Positions 26,933 through 35,566 of a stretch of 64,000 nt of DNA are shown piece by piece. The number at the start of each line of letters is the position of its first letter. Position 1 is the stretch's first letter. The stretch comes from Bacillota bacterium (GTDB taxonomy: Bacteria > Bacillota > Clostridia > Lachnospirales > Lachnospiraceae): assembly GCA_023414355.1 (NCBI GenBank), contig JAEZOB010000042.1, positions 248,001 to 312,000 on the forward strand, given 5' to 3'. A program made the position numbers and the translations under genes. The notes under the pieces are model-generated. The model searched no databases, was not told where the DNA came from, and saw nothing but the letters and a program-made list of their open reading frames with translations.

Positions 26933-27973
26933 CTAAAACAATATATTTTGATTTTTATATGAGTGAGAAGCTTCAATTACTTCACTTAATTTATTCTGGG
27001 CCAGTCCACTGTCGATGATTTCCTGTGCCAGCTTCACTCCCTCTTTGAAGTTACCTGCTTTGTCACTGATCATCAGGGCACCTGCGGCATTTAAAATGAC
27101 CGCCTGGCGACGCGGGCCCTTATTCTTTCCCGAAAATACATCCTTGATCATCACCGCATTGGCTTCCGGTGTGCCGGTGATGATATCATTTGGTTTGCAA
27201 CGGGATAATCCCAACTCCTCCGGTACCAGTTCGTAGCTGATAATTTCACCGTTCTTCAATTCATTAATTCTTGTCCTTCCAAGTAAGGAGATCTCATCCA
27301 TCCCCTCTTCTCCATGAACAAACAATGCTCTGGTATACCCTAAGGATACCGCCACCTCTGAAACCGTCTTAAGGAGCTCTGGCTTATAGACACCCATCAC
27401 ATGTCTTGACGCCCGAGCAGGATTAATCAAGGGTCCGATGATGGTATAAAAGATTGTTTTAATCCCAATCTCCTGTTCAGGATGAATCATTTTCTTCATT
27501 ACCGGATGAAAAATCGGTGCGTATAGGAAAGCCATACCAACCTCTTCAATCATCTGTTCTACAGCTGTAGGTGTTTGGTGTATCTCCACTCCAAGTGCCT
27601 CCAGTACATCTGCACTACCGGACAATCGAATATTAGATTTGCTTCCGGTCTTAGCCACCTTCACTCCTGCCGCTGCTGCGATGAATGCTACAGCCGTAGA
27701 AATATTGAAGGTACTGAGTCCTCCCCCGGTTCCGCAGGTATCCAGCAGTTCGCCCTGTATCCTGGGAGTAACCGGAATACAATAATCCCTCATTGCTTTT
27801 GCTATAGCAGAAATCTCATGAATTGTGGGGCCCTTCATCAGCAATGCCACCTGAAAAGACATGATCTGAATATTCGTCATCCTATCGTTCTGGATTGCAG
27901 TAATCATATCATAAGCCTCTTGAGCTTCCAAGTCCATACCGGAATTTAATTTTTTTAAAACTTCTTCAATCAT
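26933..27973 (-). CDS. Divergent TrpD-like phosphoribosyltransferase (second trpD paralogue)
   Basis: A 346-residue protein of the anthranilate phosphoribosyltransferase fold, last gene of the trp operon. Its ATG overlaps the trpA stop (ATGA), so it is translationally coupled. It keeps TFNIST, GSADVLEALG, the lysine before the lost HGNR motif and the metal-binding MDEISL. The diphosphate loop GTGGD is changed to GTGGG and is one residue shorter. The anthranilate-site KHGNRSVSS reads KTGSKSNIR. The Arg-rich segment before (I/V)RTIFN is PEQEIGIKTIFY. The operon already has a canonical trpD. A different acceptor substrate or a regulatory role is inferred; a poorly efficient second TrpD is the alternative. 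Confidence 0.85.
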   Translation of the reverse strand: MIEEVLKKLNSGMDLEAQEAYDMITAIQNDRMTNIQIMSFQVALLMKGPTIHEISAIAKAMRDYCIPVTPRIQGELLDTCGTGGGLSTFNISTAVAFIAAAAGVKVAKTGSKSNIRLSGSADVLEALGVEIHQTPTAVEQMIEEVGMAFLYAPIFHPVMKKMIHPEQEIGIKTIFYTIIGPLINPARASRHVMGVYKPELLKTVSEVAVSLGYTRALFVHGEEGMDEISLLGRTRINELKNGEIISYELVPEELGLSRCKPNDIITGTPEANAVMIKDVFSGKNKGPRRQAVILNAAGALMISDKAGNFKEGVKLAQEIIDSGLAQNKLSEVIEASHSYKNQNILF

Positions 27974-28752
27974 ACCTGACATTCCAAACAGGCCCCTTTC
28001 ATTCTACGCACGTAGTCAGATACATAGGGGATGCACTTTTCTCCGTGTTCGCCGACAAGTTTAACGATAGCACTTCCTACAATAACGCCGTCAGCAATGG
28101 AAGCCATCTCTTTTGCCTGCTCAGGTGTTGATATACCAAAGCCAATGGCGCAGGGAATGTCTTTCACTTCTTTTACCGCATGGATCATTTCCGTAATTTC
28201 GGTTCCCAGCTCATTTCTGATGCCTGTTACTCCCATAGAAGATACACAATACAGAAATCCATCCGCATTCTTTGCGATTTCTTTAATTCTTTCCTTAGAG
28301 GTCGGTGCTATCATCGAAACAAGCGTAATTCCATAACTGTCACAATAGGGCTTTATCTCTTCTTTTTCCTCAAAAGGAACGTCAGGAATTATAATAGCAT
28401 CAATACCTGCCTTTTTGCAATACTCCATAAAACGTGCCGGCCCGAAAGTAAAAATCGGGTTCACATAAGTCATAAATGCAATGGGAACATTACAGGTTTC
28501 CCGGATTTCCTCCACCATGGCAAAGATTTTATCCGTGGTAGTACCCGCAAGCAAAGCTCTGTAATCCGCTTCCTGAATGATCGGTCCCTCTGCCATCGGA
28601 TCCGAGAACGGGATGCCTAACTCAATCAAATCTGCTCCCGCGTCTGCCATACGAAGAACCAGCTCCTTTGTGACAGAAAGGCTGGGATCTCCTGCAGTCA
28701 CAAATGGTATAAAGGCTTTATTATTATGAAATATCTGTTCTATTTTACTCAT
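27970..28752 (-). CDS. trpA: Tryptophan synthase alpha subunit
   Basis: A 260-residue TIM-barrel enzyme that splits indole-3-glycerol phosphate to indole, which passes to TrpB. FVTAGDPS, the catalytic Glu in LIELGIPFSDP and the Asp in the following DPMAEGP are present, and GFGIST lies in the phosphate-binding part. The ATG overlaps the end of trpB by 8 bases, and the stop overlaps the next gene's ATG. Confidence 0.96.
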   Translation of the reverse strand: MSKIEQIFHNNKAFIPFVTAGDPSLSVTKELVLRMADAGADLIELGIPFSDPMAEGPIIQEADYRALLAGTTTDKIFAMVEEIRETCNVPIAFMTYVNPIFTFGPARFMEYCKKAGIDAIIIPDVPFEEKEEIKPYCDSYGITLVSMIAPTSKERIKEIAKNADGFLYCVSSMGVTGIRNELGTEITEMIHAVKEVKDIPCAIGFGISTPEQAKEMASIADGVIVGSAIVKLVGEHGEKCIPYVSDYVRRMKGACLECQV

Positions 28753-29929
28753 AGATCTTTACCCCCCTGTATCTGGCTATGGCTGCGACATCCTTATCTC
28801 CTCTGCCAGAAAGATTGATTACAACAATTTGATCCTTTGTCATCGTTGGAGCTAGCTTCCTGGCATAAGCTACCGCATGTGCACTTTCTATCGCTGAAAT
28901 GATGCCTTCTGTCCGTGCCAGATATTCAAAGGCGTCCACAGCCTCCTGATCCGTAACGGGCACATATTCTGCCCTGCCGGAGTCATGCAGATAGGAATGT
29001 TCCGGTCCAATTCCCGGATAATCGAGTCCTGCTGAGATGGAATACACCGGAGCAATCTGCCCATACTCATCCTGGCAGAAGTATGATTTCATTCCATGGA
29101 ATATACCCAGAGAACCTGTCGAAATGGTTGCCGCAGTCTGATCAGTCTCTACCCCAAGCCCTGCAGCCTCGCAGCCGATCAGGCGGATCTTCTGATCCTC
29201 GATAAAATCATAAAACAGGCCCATTGCATTGCTTCCTCCACCGACACAAGCGAGAAGCACATCCGGAAGCTTACCCTCTGCAGCAAGCATCTGTTCTCTT
29301 ACTTCTTTACCGATCACACTTTGAAAATCTCTTACGATCATAGGAAATGGATAGGGTCCCATGACAGAACCGAGAACATAATGGGTGTCGTCCACCCGTT
29401 TGGTCCACTCCCGAAAAGTCTCACTGACAGCATCCTTCAGAGTCTGAGTCCCGGAGGTTACAGCATGCACCTTGGCTCCTAACAATTCCATACGAAATAC
29501 ATTCAAAGCCTGACGTTCTGTATCCTCCTTTCCCATAAAGACCTCACATTCCAACCCAAGTAAGGCGGCAGCAGTAGCTGTAGCCACACCGTGTTGCCCT
29601 GCTCCTGTCTCAGCAATTACTCTGGTCTTTCCCATTTTCTTAGCCAGAAGCACCTGCCCCAGTACATTATTGATTTTATGAGAGCCGGTATGGTTTAAAT
29701 CCTCTCGTTTCAGATAAATCCTGGCCCCACCCAGATCTTCAGTCATTTTCTTGGCATAATATAATAGGGAAGGCCTGCCGGTATAGTTCTTAAACAAATC
29801 CTCCAGTTCCCTTAAGAACTCAGGATCATTCTTGTAGTGAAAATATGCTTTCTCCAGCTCATCTAAGACATTCATCAAAGTTTCGGGTACATATTGTCCC
29901 CCATGTATTCCAAATCTTCCTTTTGACAT
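28745..29929 (-). CDS. trpB: Tryptophan synthase beta subunit
   Basis: A 394-residue PLP enzyme that joins indole and serine. The PLP lysine is Lys85 in HTGSHKINN. GAGQHGVA and the phosphate-binding GGGSNAMG are intact. The N-terminus (GRFGIHGGQYVPETLM) is that of TrpB1, the TrpA-dependent type. Its ATG shares one base with the trpF stop, showing tight coupling within the operon. Confidence 0.97.
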   Translation of the reverse strand: MSKGRFGIHGGQYVPETLMNVLDELEKAYFHYKNDPEFLRELEDLFKNYTGRPSLLYYAKKMTEDLGGARIYLKREDLNHTGSHKINNVLGQVLLAKKMGKTRVIAETGAGQHGVATATAAALLGLECEVFMGKEDTERQALNVFRMELLGAKVHAVTSGTQTLKDAVSETFREWTKRVDDTHYVLGSVMGPYPFPMIVRDFQSVIGKEVREQMLAAEGKLPDVLLACVGGGSNAMGLFYDFIEDQKIRLIGCEAAGLGVETDQTAATISTGSLGIFHGMKSYFCQDEYGQIAPVYSISAGLDYPGIGPEHSYLHDSGRAEYVPVTDQEAVDAFEYLARTEGIISAIESAHAVAYARKLAPTMTKDQIVVINLSGRGDKDVAAIARYRGVKIYE

Positions 29930-30543
29930 TACTCCACACTCCTTACCTTTGCTATGATATTGCGAATCTTATTTGGATCTTTTATCCCATCAGTCTCTGC
30001 GCCACTGCTGACATCTACAGCAAATGGCTGATATGCCCTGACAGCCTCCAGGATATTATCTTCGTTTAGGCCTCCTGCCAGAAAATAATGTCTTGCAGGA
30101 TTAGCCAACAGAGACCAGTCAAAAGTCATCCCGCTGCCTCCGTATTGCTCCCTATGAAAGGTATCAAACAGCAGATAATCGGCATCCGAGTCATATGCCT
30201 GTGTAATATCTGAGGCCGATTTCACTCGCACTGCCCGAATGATCTCCTTCTTTGTCATTGCCCTTAGTCTATGGATATATGTTCCATCCTCATCACCATG
30301 CAACTGAATAAGGTCAATGATTCCTTTATTACACAGCTCGGCAATCTTCTGGGGATTTTCGTTGACAAATACCCCTACCGCCTTAATCCTCGGAGAAAGT
30401 AGCTGCTTCAGCTGTTCTGCCTGCTTCTCCTTCACCTGCCTGCGACTCTCAGCAAATACGAAGCCGATATAATCCGGCAGAAATTCATTGACTGCTTCGA
30501 TATCCTCTTGTCTGGTTAAACCACATATTTTTATTTTAGACAT
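29929..30543 (-). CDS. trpF: Phosphoribosylanthranilate isomerase
   Basis: A 204-residue TIM-barrel isomerase of the tryptophan pathway. The catalytic Cys and its surroundings are IKICGLTRQEDI; GFVFAESRRQV, the LLFDTF strand with catalytic Asp and FLAGGLN are present. The ATG at 30543 follows GGAGG by 6 bases; an ATG at 30555 overlaps that site. Unlike the other trp genes it is separated from its upstream neighbour trpC by about 250 bases containing a tandem array. Confidence 0.95.
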   Translation of the reverse strand: MSKIKICGLTRQEDIEAVNEFLPDYIGFVFAESRRQVKEKQAEQLKQLLSPRIKAVGVFVNENPQKIAELCNKGIIDLIQLHGDEDGTYIHRLRAMTKKEIIRAVRVKSASDITQAYDSDADYLLFDTFHREQYGGSGMTFDWSLLANPARHYFLAGGLNEDNILEAVRAYQPFAVDVSSGAETDGIKDPNKIRNIIAKVRSVE

Positions 30544-30619
30544 ACGATCCTCCATTTCTGAAATTATCCGAAAATGTCAGCTGTTCCGATATTTTGCCAA
30601 TCATGTGTCTGTTCATCAT

Positions 30620-30748
30620 GTTTTTACTAATCAAGTTTTTACTGATCAAGTTTTACTTCATGTTTTTACTGATCATGTTTTACTTCATGTCTTTACTGAT
30701 CATGTTTTTACTAATCATGTTTTTACTAATCATGTTTTTACAAGTCAG
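30620..30748. repeat. Tandem array of 15-bp (and 12-bp) units between trpC and trpF
   Basis: Nine consecutive units make up the array: seven of 15 bp close to GTTTTTACTGATCAT and two of 12 bp reading GTTTTACTTCAT. The order is 15,15,12,15,12,15,15,15,15. Read on the transcribed minus strand the 15-bp unit is ATGATTAGTAAAAAC, which encodes MISKN in frame, and the 12-bp unit carries a stop. Many units contain TGATCA or TGATTA. No ribosome site precedes the ATGs. Confidence 0.9.
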
Positions 30749-30796
30749 TTTCACGGACTTTTTGATACCTGTGTTAAGGTTATACCAAGTAATCTT

Positions 30797-31612
30797 TTAC
30801 TGACGCAAGGCATTAAGCTCCTGCTTTTTGTCACTGCTTCGCATTAGTGTCTCACCAATTAAGACAGCATCAATTCCTGCTTCTTTTAAATCCTTGATAT
30901 CCTGATTGGTGCGTATGCCGCTCTCTGCAACATAAATAACCTCCTCAGGAATTAGCTCCGATAATCTGATACTATTCGCAAGATCCACTTCAAAGGTCTT
31001 TAGATTTCGGTTATTTACCCCGATGATCCCGGCTCCGGCTCTTAAAGCAGATCGTACCTCAGCTTCGTCATGGGCTTCCACCAGCGCAGACATACCCAGT
31101 TCCCGGCACAGCTTCAGATATTTCTTTATGGTATCCTCCTCCAGAAGTGAACAGATCAGTAATACTGCATCCGCTCCGATCAATTTTGCTTCGTAGATTT
31201 GATACTCATCGATGGTAAAATCCTTCCGAAGTACCGGGATCGATACCTCCTTACTGATTTCACTTAAGAATGCATCACTACCCAGGAAGAAATCTGGCTC
31301 GGTCAGCACGGAGATCGCGGATGCCCCTGCTTCTTCATACTCTTTTGCAATAGACAGATACGGAAACTCTTCTGCGATCACGCCCTTGGATGGGGATGCT
31401 TTTTTTACCTCACAGATAAATGCCATATCGCCTTTTTTATCAGTATCCAAGGACTTTCTTAGTGCCCGTTCGAAGGCAAAAACCTTCCTGCCGTTAAAAT
31501 TTTTGAGCTTATTTCCATCATAAAGCAGTTCCTTCAGCCGTTGGAGGGGTATGTTATCTTTAGCCCTGTCTACCCTAATTCTGGTTGCCTGTGCAATTGT
31601 ATCCAGTATCAT
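30797..31612 (-). CDS. trpC: Indole-3-glycerol-phosphate synthase
   Basis: A 271-residue TIM-barrel enzyme. It carries the catalytic lysines in CEVKKASPSKG and VLRKDF, and IGVNNRNLKTF and VAESGI in the C-terminal strands. AAGGG lies before the ATG at 31612. It follows trpD by 21 bases. It is a separate gene, not fused to trpF as in enteric bacteria. Confidence 0.96.
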   Translation of the reverse strand: MILDTIAQATRIRVDRAKDNIPLQRLKELLYDGNKLKNFNGRKVFAFERALRKSLDTDKKGDMAFICEVKKASPSKGVIAEEFPYLSIAKEYEEAGASAISVLTEPDFFLGSDAFLSEISKEVSIPVLRKDFTIDEYQIYEAKLIGADAVLLICSLLEEDTIKKYLKLCRELGMSALVEAHDEAEVRSALRAGAGIIGVNNRNLKTFEVDLANSIRLSELIPEEVIYVAESGIRTNQDIKDLKEAGIDAVLIGETLMRSSDKKQELNALRQ

Positions 31613-31633
31613 CTGTACAGTCCCTTTTCCTCT

Positions 31634-32641
31634 CTATTCATTGGATAAACGTATAAATTGTCTCAGCTGTTCCATGGCTTTTCCACTGTCAATGGTATCG
31701 GCAGCCAGCTTGACGCATTCCCGAAGCGTAATATTGTTATAGGACATATAGAGACAAACTGCACTATTTAAAAGGACGATATCCCTCTTCGGCCCACGCT
31801 CGCCGTTTAAAATACCGAGTGCGATTTCGGCATTCTGCTGCGGATCCCCTCCGACCAAATCCTCCGATTTACAATATTCGAAGCCAAATTGATGAGGGTC
31901 CAGGAAGAAGCTGTTCACCTGCCCCTGGTTTACCTCACATACAGTCGTTTTGGCACTTAGGGATACCTCATCCAGTCCATCGTGTCCATGCACAACCATC
32001 GCTCTTTTGACACCCAGATTGGCAAGTACTCTTGCCATGGGTTCCACCAAATTCTCATCATACACGCCTAAAAGTTGAAGATTTGCATCTGCTGGGCTGG
32101 ATAGCGGTCCCAGAATATTGAATATGGTTCGGACACCGATTTCTCTTCTAACGGGAGCAGCATATTTCATGGAAGAGTGATAAAGCGGTGCAAAGAGGAA
32201 GCAGATACCGATTTCCTTCAGTATCCTTTCACTTTTCTCCACAGGAATATCGATCTTCACCCCCAGGGCTTCCAGCACGTCGGCACTGCCGCATTTACTG
32301 GATACACTACGATTACCGTGCTTCGCTACCGGGATTCCCGCAGCTGAAATAATCAGCGAGGAAATCGTAGAGATATTGAAGGTAAATGCCTCATCGCCGC
32401 CTGTTCCAACGATATCAAGTACATCTCCCTCATGTTTCAGCTTCAGACCGTATTTTCTCATGATGGTCGCACATCCTGTTATTTCATCGATTGTCTCGCC
32501 CTTCATACGAATAGCAGTGACAAAAGCTGCTATTTGTGCATTGGTGGCGGTGCCTCCCATGATCTCATCCATAACCGCTTTTGTCTCCTCGAAGGATAGG
32601 TTATCTCTATTTAGTGCTTTATAGATTGCCTGCTGTATCAT
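31634..32641 (-). CDS. trpD: Anthranilate phosphoribosyltransferase (canonical)
   Basis: A 335-residue enzyme that joins anthranilate to PRPP. All family motifs are intact: GTGGDEAFTFNIST, KHGNRSVSSKCGSADVLE, the Arg pair in PVRREIGVRTIFN and the metal-binding GLDEVSL. The ATG overlaps the trpG stop (ATGA). It serves as an internal reference against which the divergent paralogue at the operon end can be judged. Confidence 0.97.
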   Translation of the reverse strand: MIQQAIYKALNRDNLSFEETKAVMDEIMGGTATNAQIAAFVTAIRMKGETIDEITGCATIMRKYGLKLKHEGDVLDIVGTGGDEAFTFNISTISSLIISAAGIPVAKHGNRSVSSKCGSADVLEALGVKIDIPVEKSERILKEIGICFLFAPLYHSSMKYAAPVRREIGVRTIFNILGPLSSPADANLQLLGVYDENLVEPMARVLANLGVKRAMVVHGHDGLDEVSLSAKTTVCEVNQGQVNSFFLDPHQFGFEYCKSEDLVGGDPQQNAEIALGILNGERGPKRDIVLLNSAVCLYMSYNNITLRECVKLAADTIDSGKAMEQLRQFIRLSNE

Positions 32642-33219
32642 TGTACTCCACCCCCTATCTTTAAAAAGTTTCTCATAATCACCTCACCCTGAGGGGTCAG
32701 TATCGATTCCGGATGGAACTGTAGCCCGTAGATCTCATAACTACGGTGCTTAATCGCCATGATCTCACCATCATCATCCTCAGCGATTACCAGTAGATCA
32801 TCCGGCAGTGTATCCTTCTTCGCAATCAGGGAATGATATCTGGCAGCACAGATAATCGGAGGTAGTCCATGGAATATTCTCGCTCCATTTGCGATATGGA
32901 TATTGCTCTGTTTTCCATGCATCAGATGCTTTGCCAGAGTGATTGCTGCACCAAATACCTCACTGATTGCTTGATGTCCAAGGCATACACCAAGGATTGG
33001 AACCTCTCCCTTCATTGCTGCAACCACCGCTTCACAAATTCCTGCATCCTTTGGATAACCGGGCCCCGGAGAAAGGATAATATGGGTGGGCTTTAATTCT
33101 CTGATTTCCTCTACTGTCAGTTCATCGTTGCGTACGACCTTCATCTCTGCTCCGATACCGCCTGCCAGCTGTACCAGGTTATAAGTAAAACTATCATAAT
33201 TATCGATTAATAAAATCAT
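32638..33219 (-). CDS. trpG: Anthranilate synthase glutamine amidotransferase subunit
   Basis: A 193-residue class-I glutaminase that supplies ammonia to TrpE. The triad is Cys79 (ILGVCLGHQ) and His169/Glu171 (LQFHPES); the oxyanion PGPG is present. The family also includes PabA, and in many Firmicutes one protein serves both tryptophan and folate synthesis. It lies between trpE and trpD. Confidence 0.95.
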   Translation of the reverse strand: MILLIDNYDSFTYNLVQLAGGIGAEMKVVRNDELTVEEIRELKPTHIILSPGPGYPKDAGICEAVVAAMKGEVPILGVCLGHQAISEVFGAAITLAKHLMHGKQSNIHIANGARIFHGLPPIICAARYHSLIAKKDTLPDDLLVIAEDDDGEIMAIKHRSYEIYGLQFHPESILTPQGEVIMRNFLKIGGGVQ

Positions 33220-33277
33220 GTTAATCCTCCAATCAGAAGCTATAATTTTCTAACGAAACATGCCTACCCTTTGAGTT

Positions 33278-33309
33278 AGTTTGTGCCAAGGAAGAAACAG
33301 GCACAAACT
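33278..33309 (-). other. Intercistronic stem-loop between trpE and trpG
   Basis: AGTTTGTGCC (33278-33287) and GGCACAAACT (33300-33309) form a perfect 10-bp stem with a 12-base loop. No U-run follows on the minus strand, so it is more likely an RNA-processing or stability element than a terminator. Confidence 0.6.
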
Positions 33310-33343
33310 ATGAAGTATGAATTATGCTTTTCCATCATTCATA

Positions 33344-34798
33344 CTATTCTACCTCTCCGGCTCTTAAAATTGCCTCTATGACTGCCTTTGCTTTATTTTC
33401 TGACTCTTCATATTCTCTCTCAGGGATGCTGTCAGCAACAATACCTCCTCCTGCTTGAACATAGACCCTGTTATTCTTCTTTACTGCCATACGGATTGCG
33501 ATACAGGTATCCATATTACCTGTAAAATCAATATAGCCGATTGCTCCTCCGTAAATCCCACGAGGTGCCTTTTCCTGCTCCTCGATAATCTCGCAAGCAC
33601 GGATCTTCGGTGCTCCGGAAAGAGTTCCAGCCGGTAATATAGCATCGATGGCATCCAGAGCATCCTTCTCCGATTTTATTCTTCCTTCCACTTCGGAGGT
33701 GATATGCATAATTCTGGAATACTTCTGTATCCGCATATAATCAGTAACCCTGACACCGCCATATTCTGAGATTTTACCGAGGTCATTTCGAGCTAAATCC
33801 ACCAGCATGTTATGCTCAGCAAGCTCTTTCTCATCGAGCAGAAGCTCCTTTTCCAAAGCCTCATCTTCTTCCTTGTCTTTCCCTCTGGGCCTGCTTCCCG
33901 CAATCGGGAAGGTGGATAATTTACCATCCTTTAGCCGAACCAGCGTCTCCGGGGAAGCAGAAATCAACTGAACCTCATCATTTTGCATGAATACCATATA
34001 GGGGGAGGGATTGGTTGTTCTTAGTACACGATAAGCATTCAACAGGCTATCTTTATATTCGGTCTCAAAGCGTCTGGAGATGACAGCCTGGAAGATGTCT
34101 CCGTTCACAATATAATCCTTCGTTTTCTCTACTCTTGCACAAAATTCTTCTTTTGTCATATTACAGGTAAAATCAGGTTTGCTACGCATCGGAGCTGTTG
34201 TAAACGGAAATGACTCTGTAATGAACCTGGTTAGATTCTCGATATCGGAGACTGCTTTCCCGTAATTCTCCAGCACCTTATCCGTCTTCATATTGACTAC
34301 AATGCTAATCTTCTGTTTCAAATGATCATAGGCAATTACCTTATCAAAAAGCATCAGGTCAAAATCGTTGAATTCACTTTCTGAAAGTTTTAATACAGGT
34401 TCTGCATACCCGATCATCTCATAGGAGAAGTACCCGACAAGGCCTCCGGTAAAGGGCGGAAGATTGGCAAGCTTTGGTGCTCTATACTTACCTAAAAGCT
34501 CTCTCAATACCTCAAAGGGTTTTTCGGAAGATATGATTTGTCTGTTTCCGTTGTCGATGATAACCTCTTTATTTTTACAGGTTACATGAACAATCGGATT
34601 GAACCCAAGGAAAGAATATCTTCCCCATTTCTCGCCTCCTTCAATGCTTTCCAGGAGATAATATCTCTCACTGATTTGAGATATTTTTCGAAGCAATGTG
34701 ATAGGCGTTATAATGTCTGCATAGATTTCTCTGCAGATCGGTATAATGTCATACTCTTTCGCCAGAACTTCGATTTCGTTACAGCTTGGTGTAATCAT
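33344..34798 (-). CDS. trpE: Anthranilate synthase component I
   Basis: A 484-residue enzyme converting chorismate and ammonia to anthranilate. The feedback-tryptophan motif LLES (YLLESIEGG) is near residue 50. The catalytic chorismate domain has DIFQAVISRR, GSRPRG, DEKELAEHNMLVDLARND and LPAGTLSGAPKIRA. The ATG at 34798 follows AAGGTG and gives the usual N-terminus; upstream in-frame ATGs at 34906 and 34816 extend into the repeat region. It is the first gene of the T-box-controlled operon. Confidence 0.96.
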   Translation of the reverse strand: MITPSCNEIEVLAKEYDIIPICREIYADIITPITLLRKISQISERYYLLESIEGGEKWGRYSFLGFNPIVHVTCKNKEVIIDNGNRQIISSEKPFEVLRELLGKYRAPKLANLPPFTGGLVGYFSYEMIGYAEPVLKLSESEFNDFDLMLFDKVIAYDHLKQKISIVVNMKTDKVLENYGKAVSDIENLTRFITESFPFTTAPMRSKPDFTCNMTKEEFCARVEKTKDYIVNGDIFQAVISRRFETEYKDSLLNAYRVLRTTNPSPYMVFMQNDEVQLISASPETLVRLKDGKLSTFPIAGSRPRGKDKEEDEALEKELLLDEKELAEHNMLVDLARNDLGKISEYGGVRVTDYMRIQKYSRIMHITSEVEGRIKSEKDALDAIDAILPAGTLSGAPKIRACEIIEEQEKAPRGIYGGAIGYIDFTGNMDTCIAIRMAVKKNNRVYVQAGGGIVADSIPEREYEESENKAKAVIEAILRAGEVE

Positions 34799-34876
34799 TG
34801 TAATCACCTTATTTTTCATTGATGGGATGAAAAAAATCCTTTCCGTTATTTTTGATAGAGGGATGTAATAAATATT

Positions 34877-35040
34877 GAGCTTATTTTTATTGGGGTGTTT
34901 TTTCAATACAGAAAGCTGGCGTTTAGTTTTATTGGGATGTTTATTTCAATAAAAAAAGCTGGAGTTTATTTTATTGCGTTTTTTGCAATAAAAAAAGCTG
35001 GAGTTTATTTTTATTGCTTTTTTTGCAATAAAAAAAGCTC
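34877..35040. repeat. Four tandem hairpin units of 39-43 bp between the T-box terminator and trpE
   Basis: Units lie at about 34877-34918, 34919-34961, 34962-35000 and 35001-35040. On the minus strand each contains a hairpin (ATTGC-N7-GCAAT in the two units nearest the T-box, ATTG-N-CAAT in the two eroded ones). Each has an A-rich bridge and, in most copies, an AGC-T7-like run resembling the U-tract of the T-box terminator, where the array begins. Similarity falls with distance from the T-box. Confidence 0.85.
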
Positions 35041-35319
35041 TTATCCCATGTAAAATTTTACAGGGACAAAAGCTTTAGCTTCTGCGGTACCACCCGGTTT
35101 GACGTATGATTCATACATCCTCTCATTTTGCATACCATCATATGCACCCCACTGATAACGGACAGGGTTCCCGTAAGCGCCTACTTTCCTCGGATTTCGG
35201 GCTTCCCTCACAAGTCCATTCGGAATAATCTTTGTAACCGCATTCCCACCGATAGCGGCTCTCTGTATACAAATAATTAAACTTACTCGTCTTGTTCAAC
35301 GGTTTATTATATTAAACGA
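35036..35319 (-). promoter_or_regulatory. Tryptophan T-box leader of the trp operon
   Basis: Read on the minus strand, the leader has the stem I AGAGAGC and GGTGGGAA elements, then a specifier region with UGG followed by A (plus 35216-35218). A GAAAGTAGGCG element and CCGTTATC follow. The diagnostic T-box is GGGTGGTACCGC (plus 35084-35095). A terminator stem (plus 35036-35074) competes with the T-box antiterminator and ends in a U-run. Uncharged tRNA-Trp should stabilise the antiterminator and switch on trpEGDCFBA. UGG as specifier is assigned by position and by the downstream genes. Confidence 0.92.
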
Positions 35320-35349
35320 ATTATAACAATGGTTATTTTACTTTGTCAA
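35320..35349 (-). promoter_or_regulatory. Promoter of the trp operon
   Basis: On the minus strand TTGACA (plus 35344-35349), an 18-base spacer and TATAAT (plus 35320-35325) lie immediately upstream of the T-box leader. Confidence 0.85.
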
Positions 35350-35480
35350 GTACATTCATCATTTTTCTGTATATTTTTGTATTTTTTCTTTCTCATAATA
35401 AAAATTCACTCTCTCGAGTTCATTATTCCACATCGATAAGGAGGACAATCGTTCTGGCATCCGGATCGATGCAATTCTGA

Positions 35481-35509
35481 TTGACACGTTTTTTGAAATA
35501 GGTTATATT
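35481..35509 (+). promoter_or_regulatory. Promoter of purE
   Basis: TTGACA (35481-35486), a 17-base spacer and TATATT (35504-35509) lie about 58 bases before the purE start. The leader is too short for a purine riboswitch, and none was seen. Confidence 0.75.
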
Positions 35510-35566
35510 GAATTCACTGAATTTTCAAAGGCACAACATTTGGGCAAAAGAATGGAGGAAATATTT

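Noticed and set aside
26933..27973. Thymidine or pyrimidine nucleoside phosphorylase
   Set aside because: The fold is shared, but the gene has TrpD-type TFNIST and DEISL motifs and no nucleoside-phosphorylase signatures.
30620..30748. Possible CRISPR array
   Set aside because: Units of 15 or 12 bp follow each other without unique spacers, and no cas gene is present.
30488..30847. Plus-strand open frame with HVFTDHVFTNH repeats
   Set aside because: The repeat peptide arises from translating the tandem DNA array on the non-transcribed strand; no ribosome site is present.
35036..35319. Tryptophan leader-peptide attenuator
   Set aside because: No short Trp-rich peptide is encoded; the GGGTGGTACCGC box and stem I elements identify a T-box instead.
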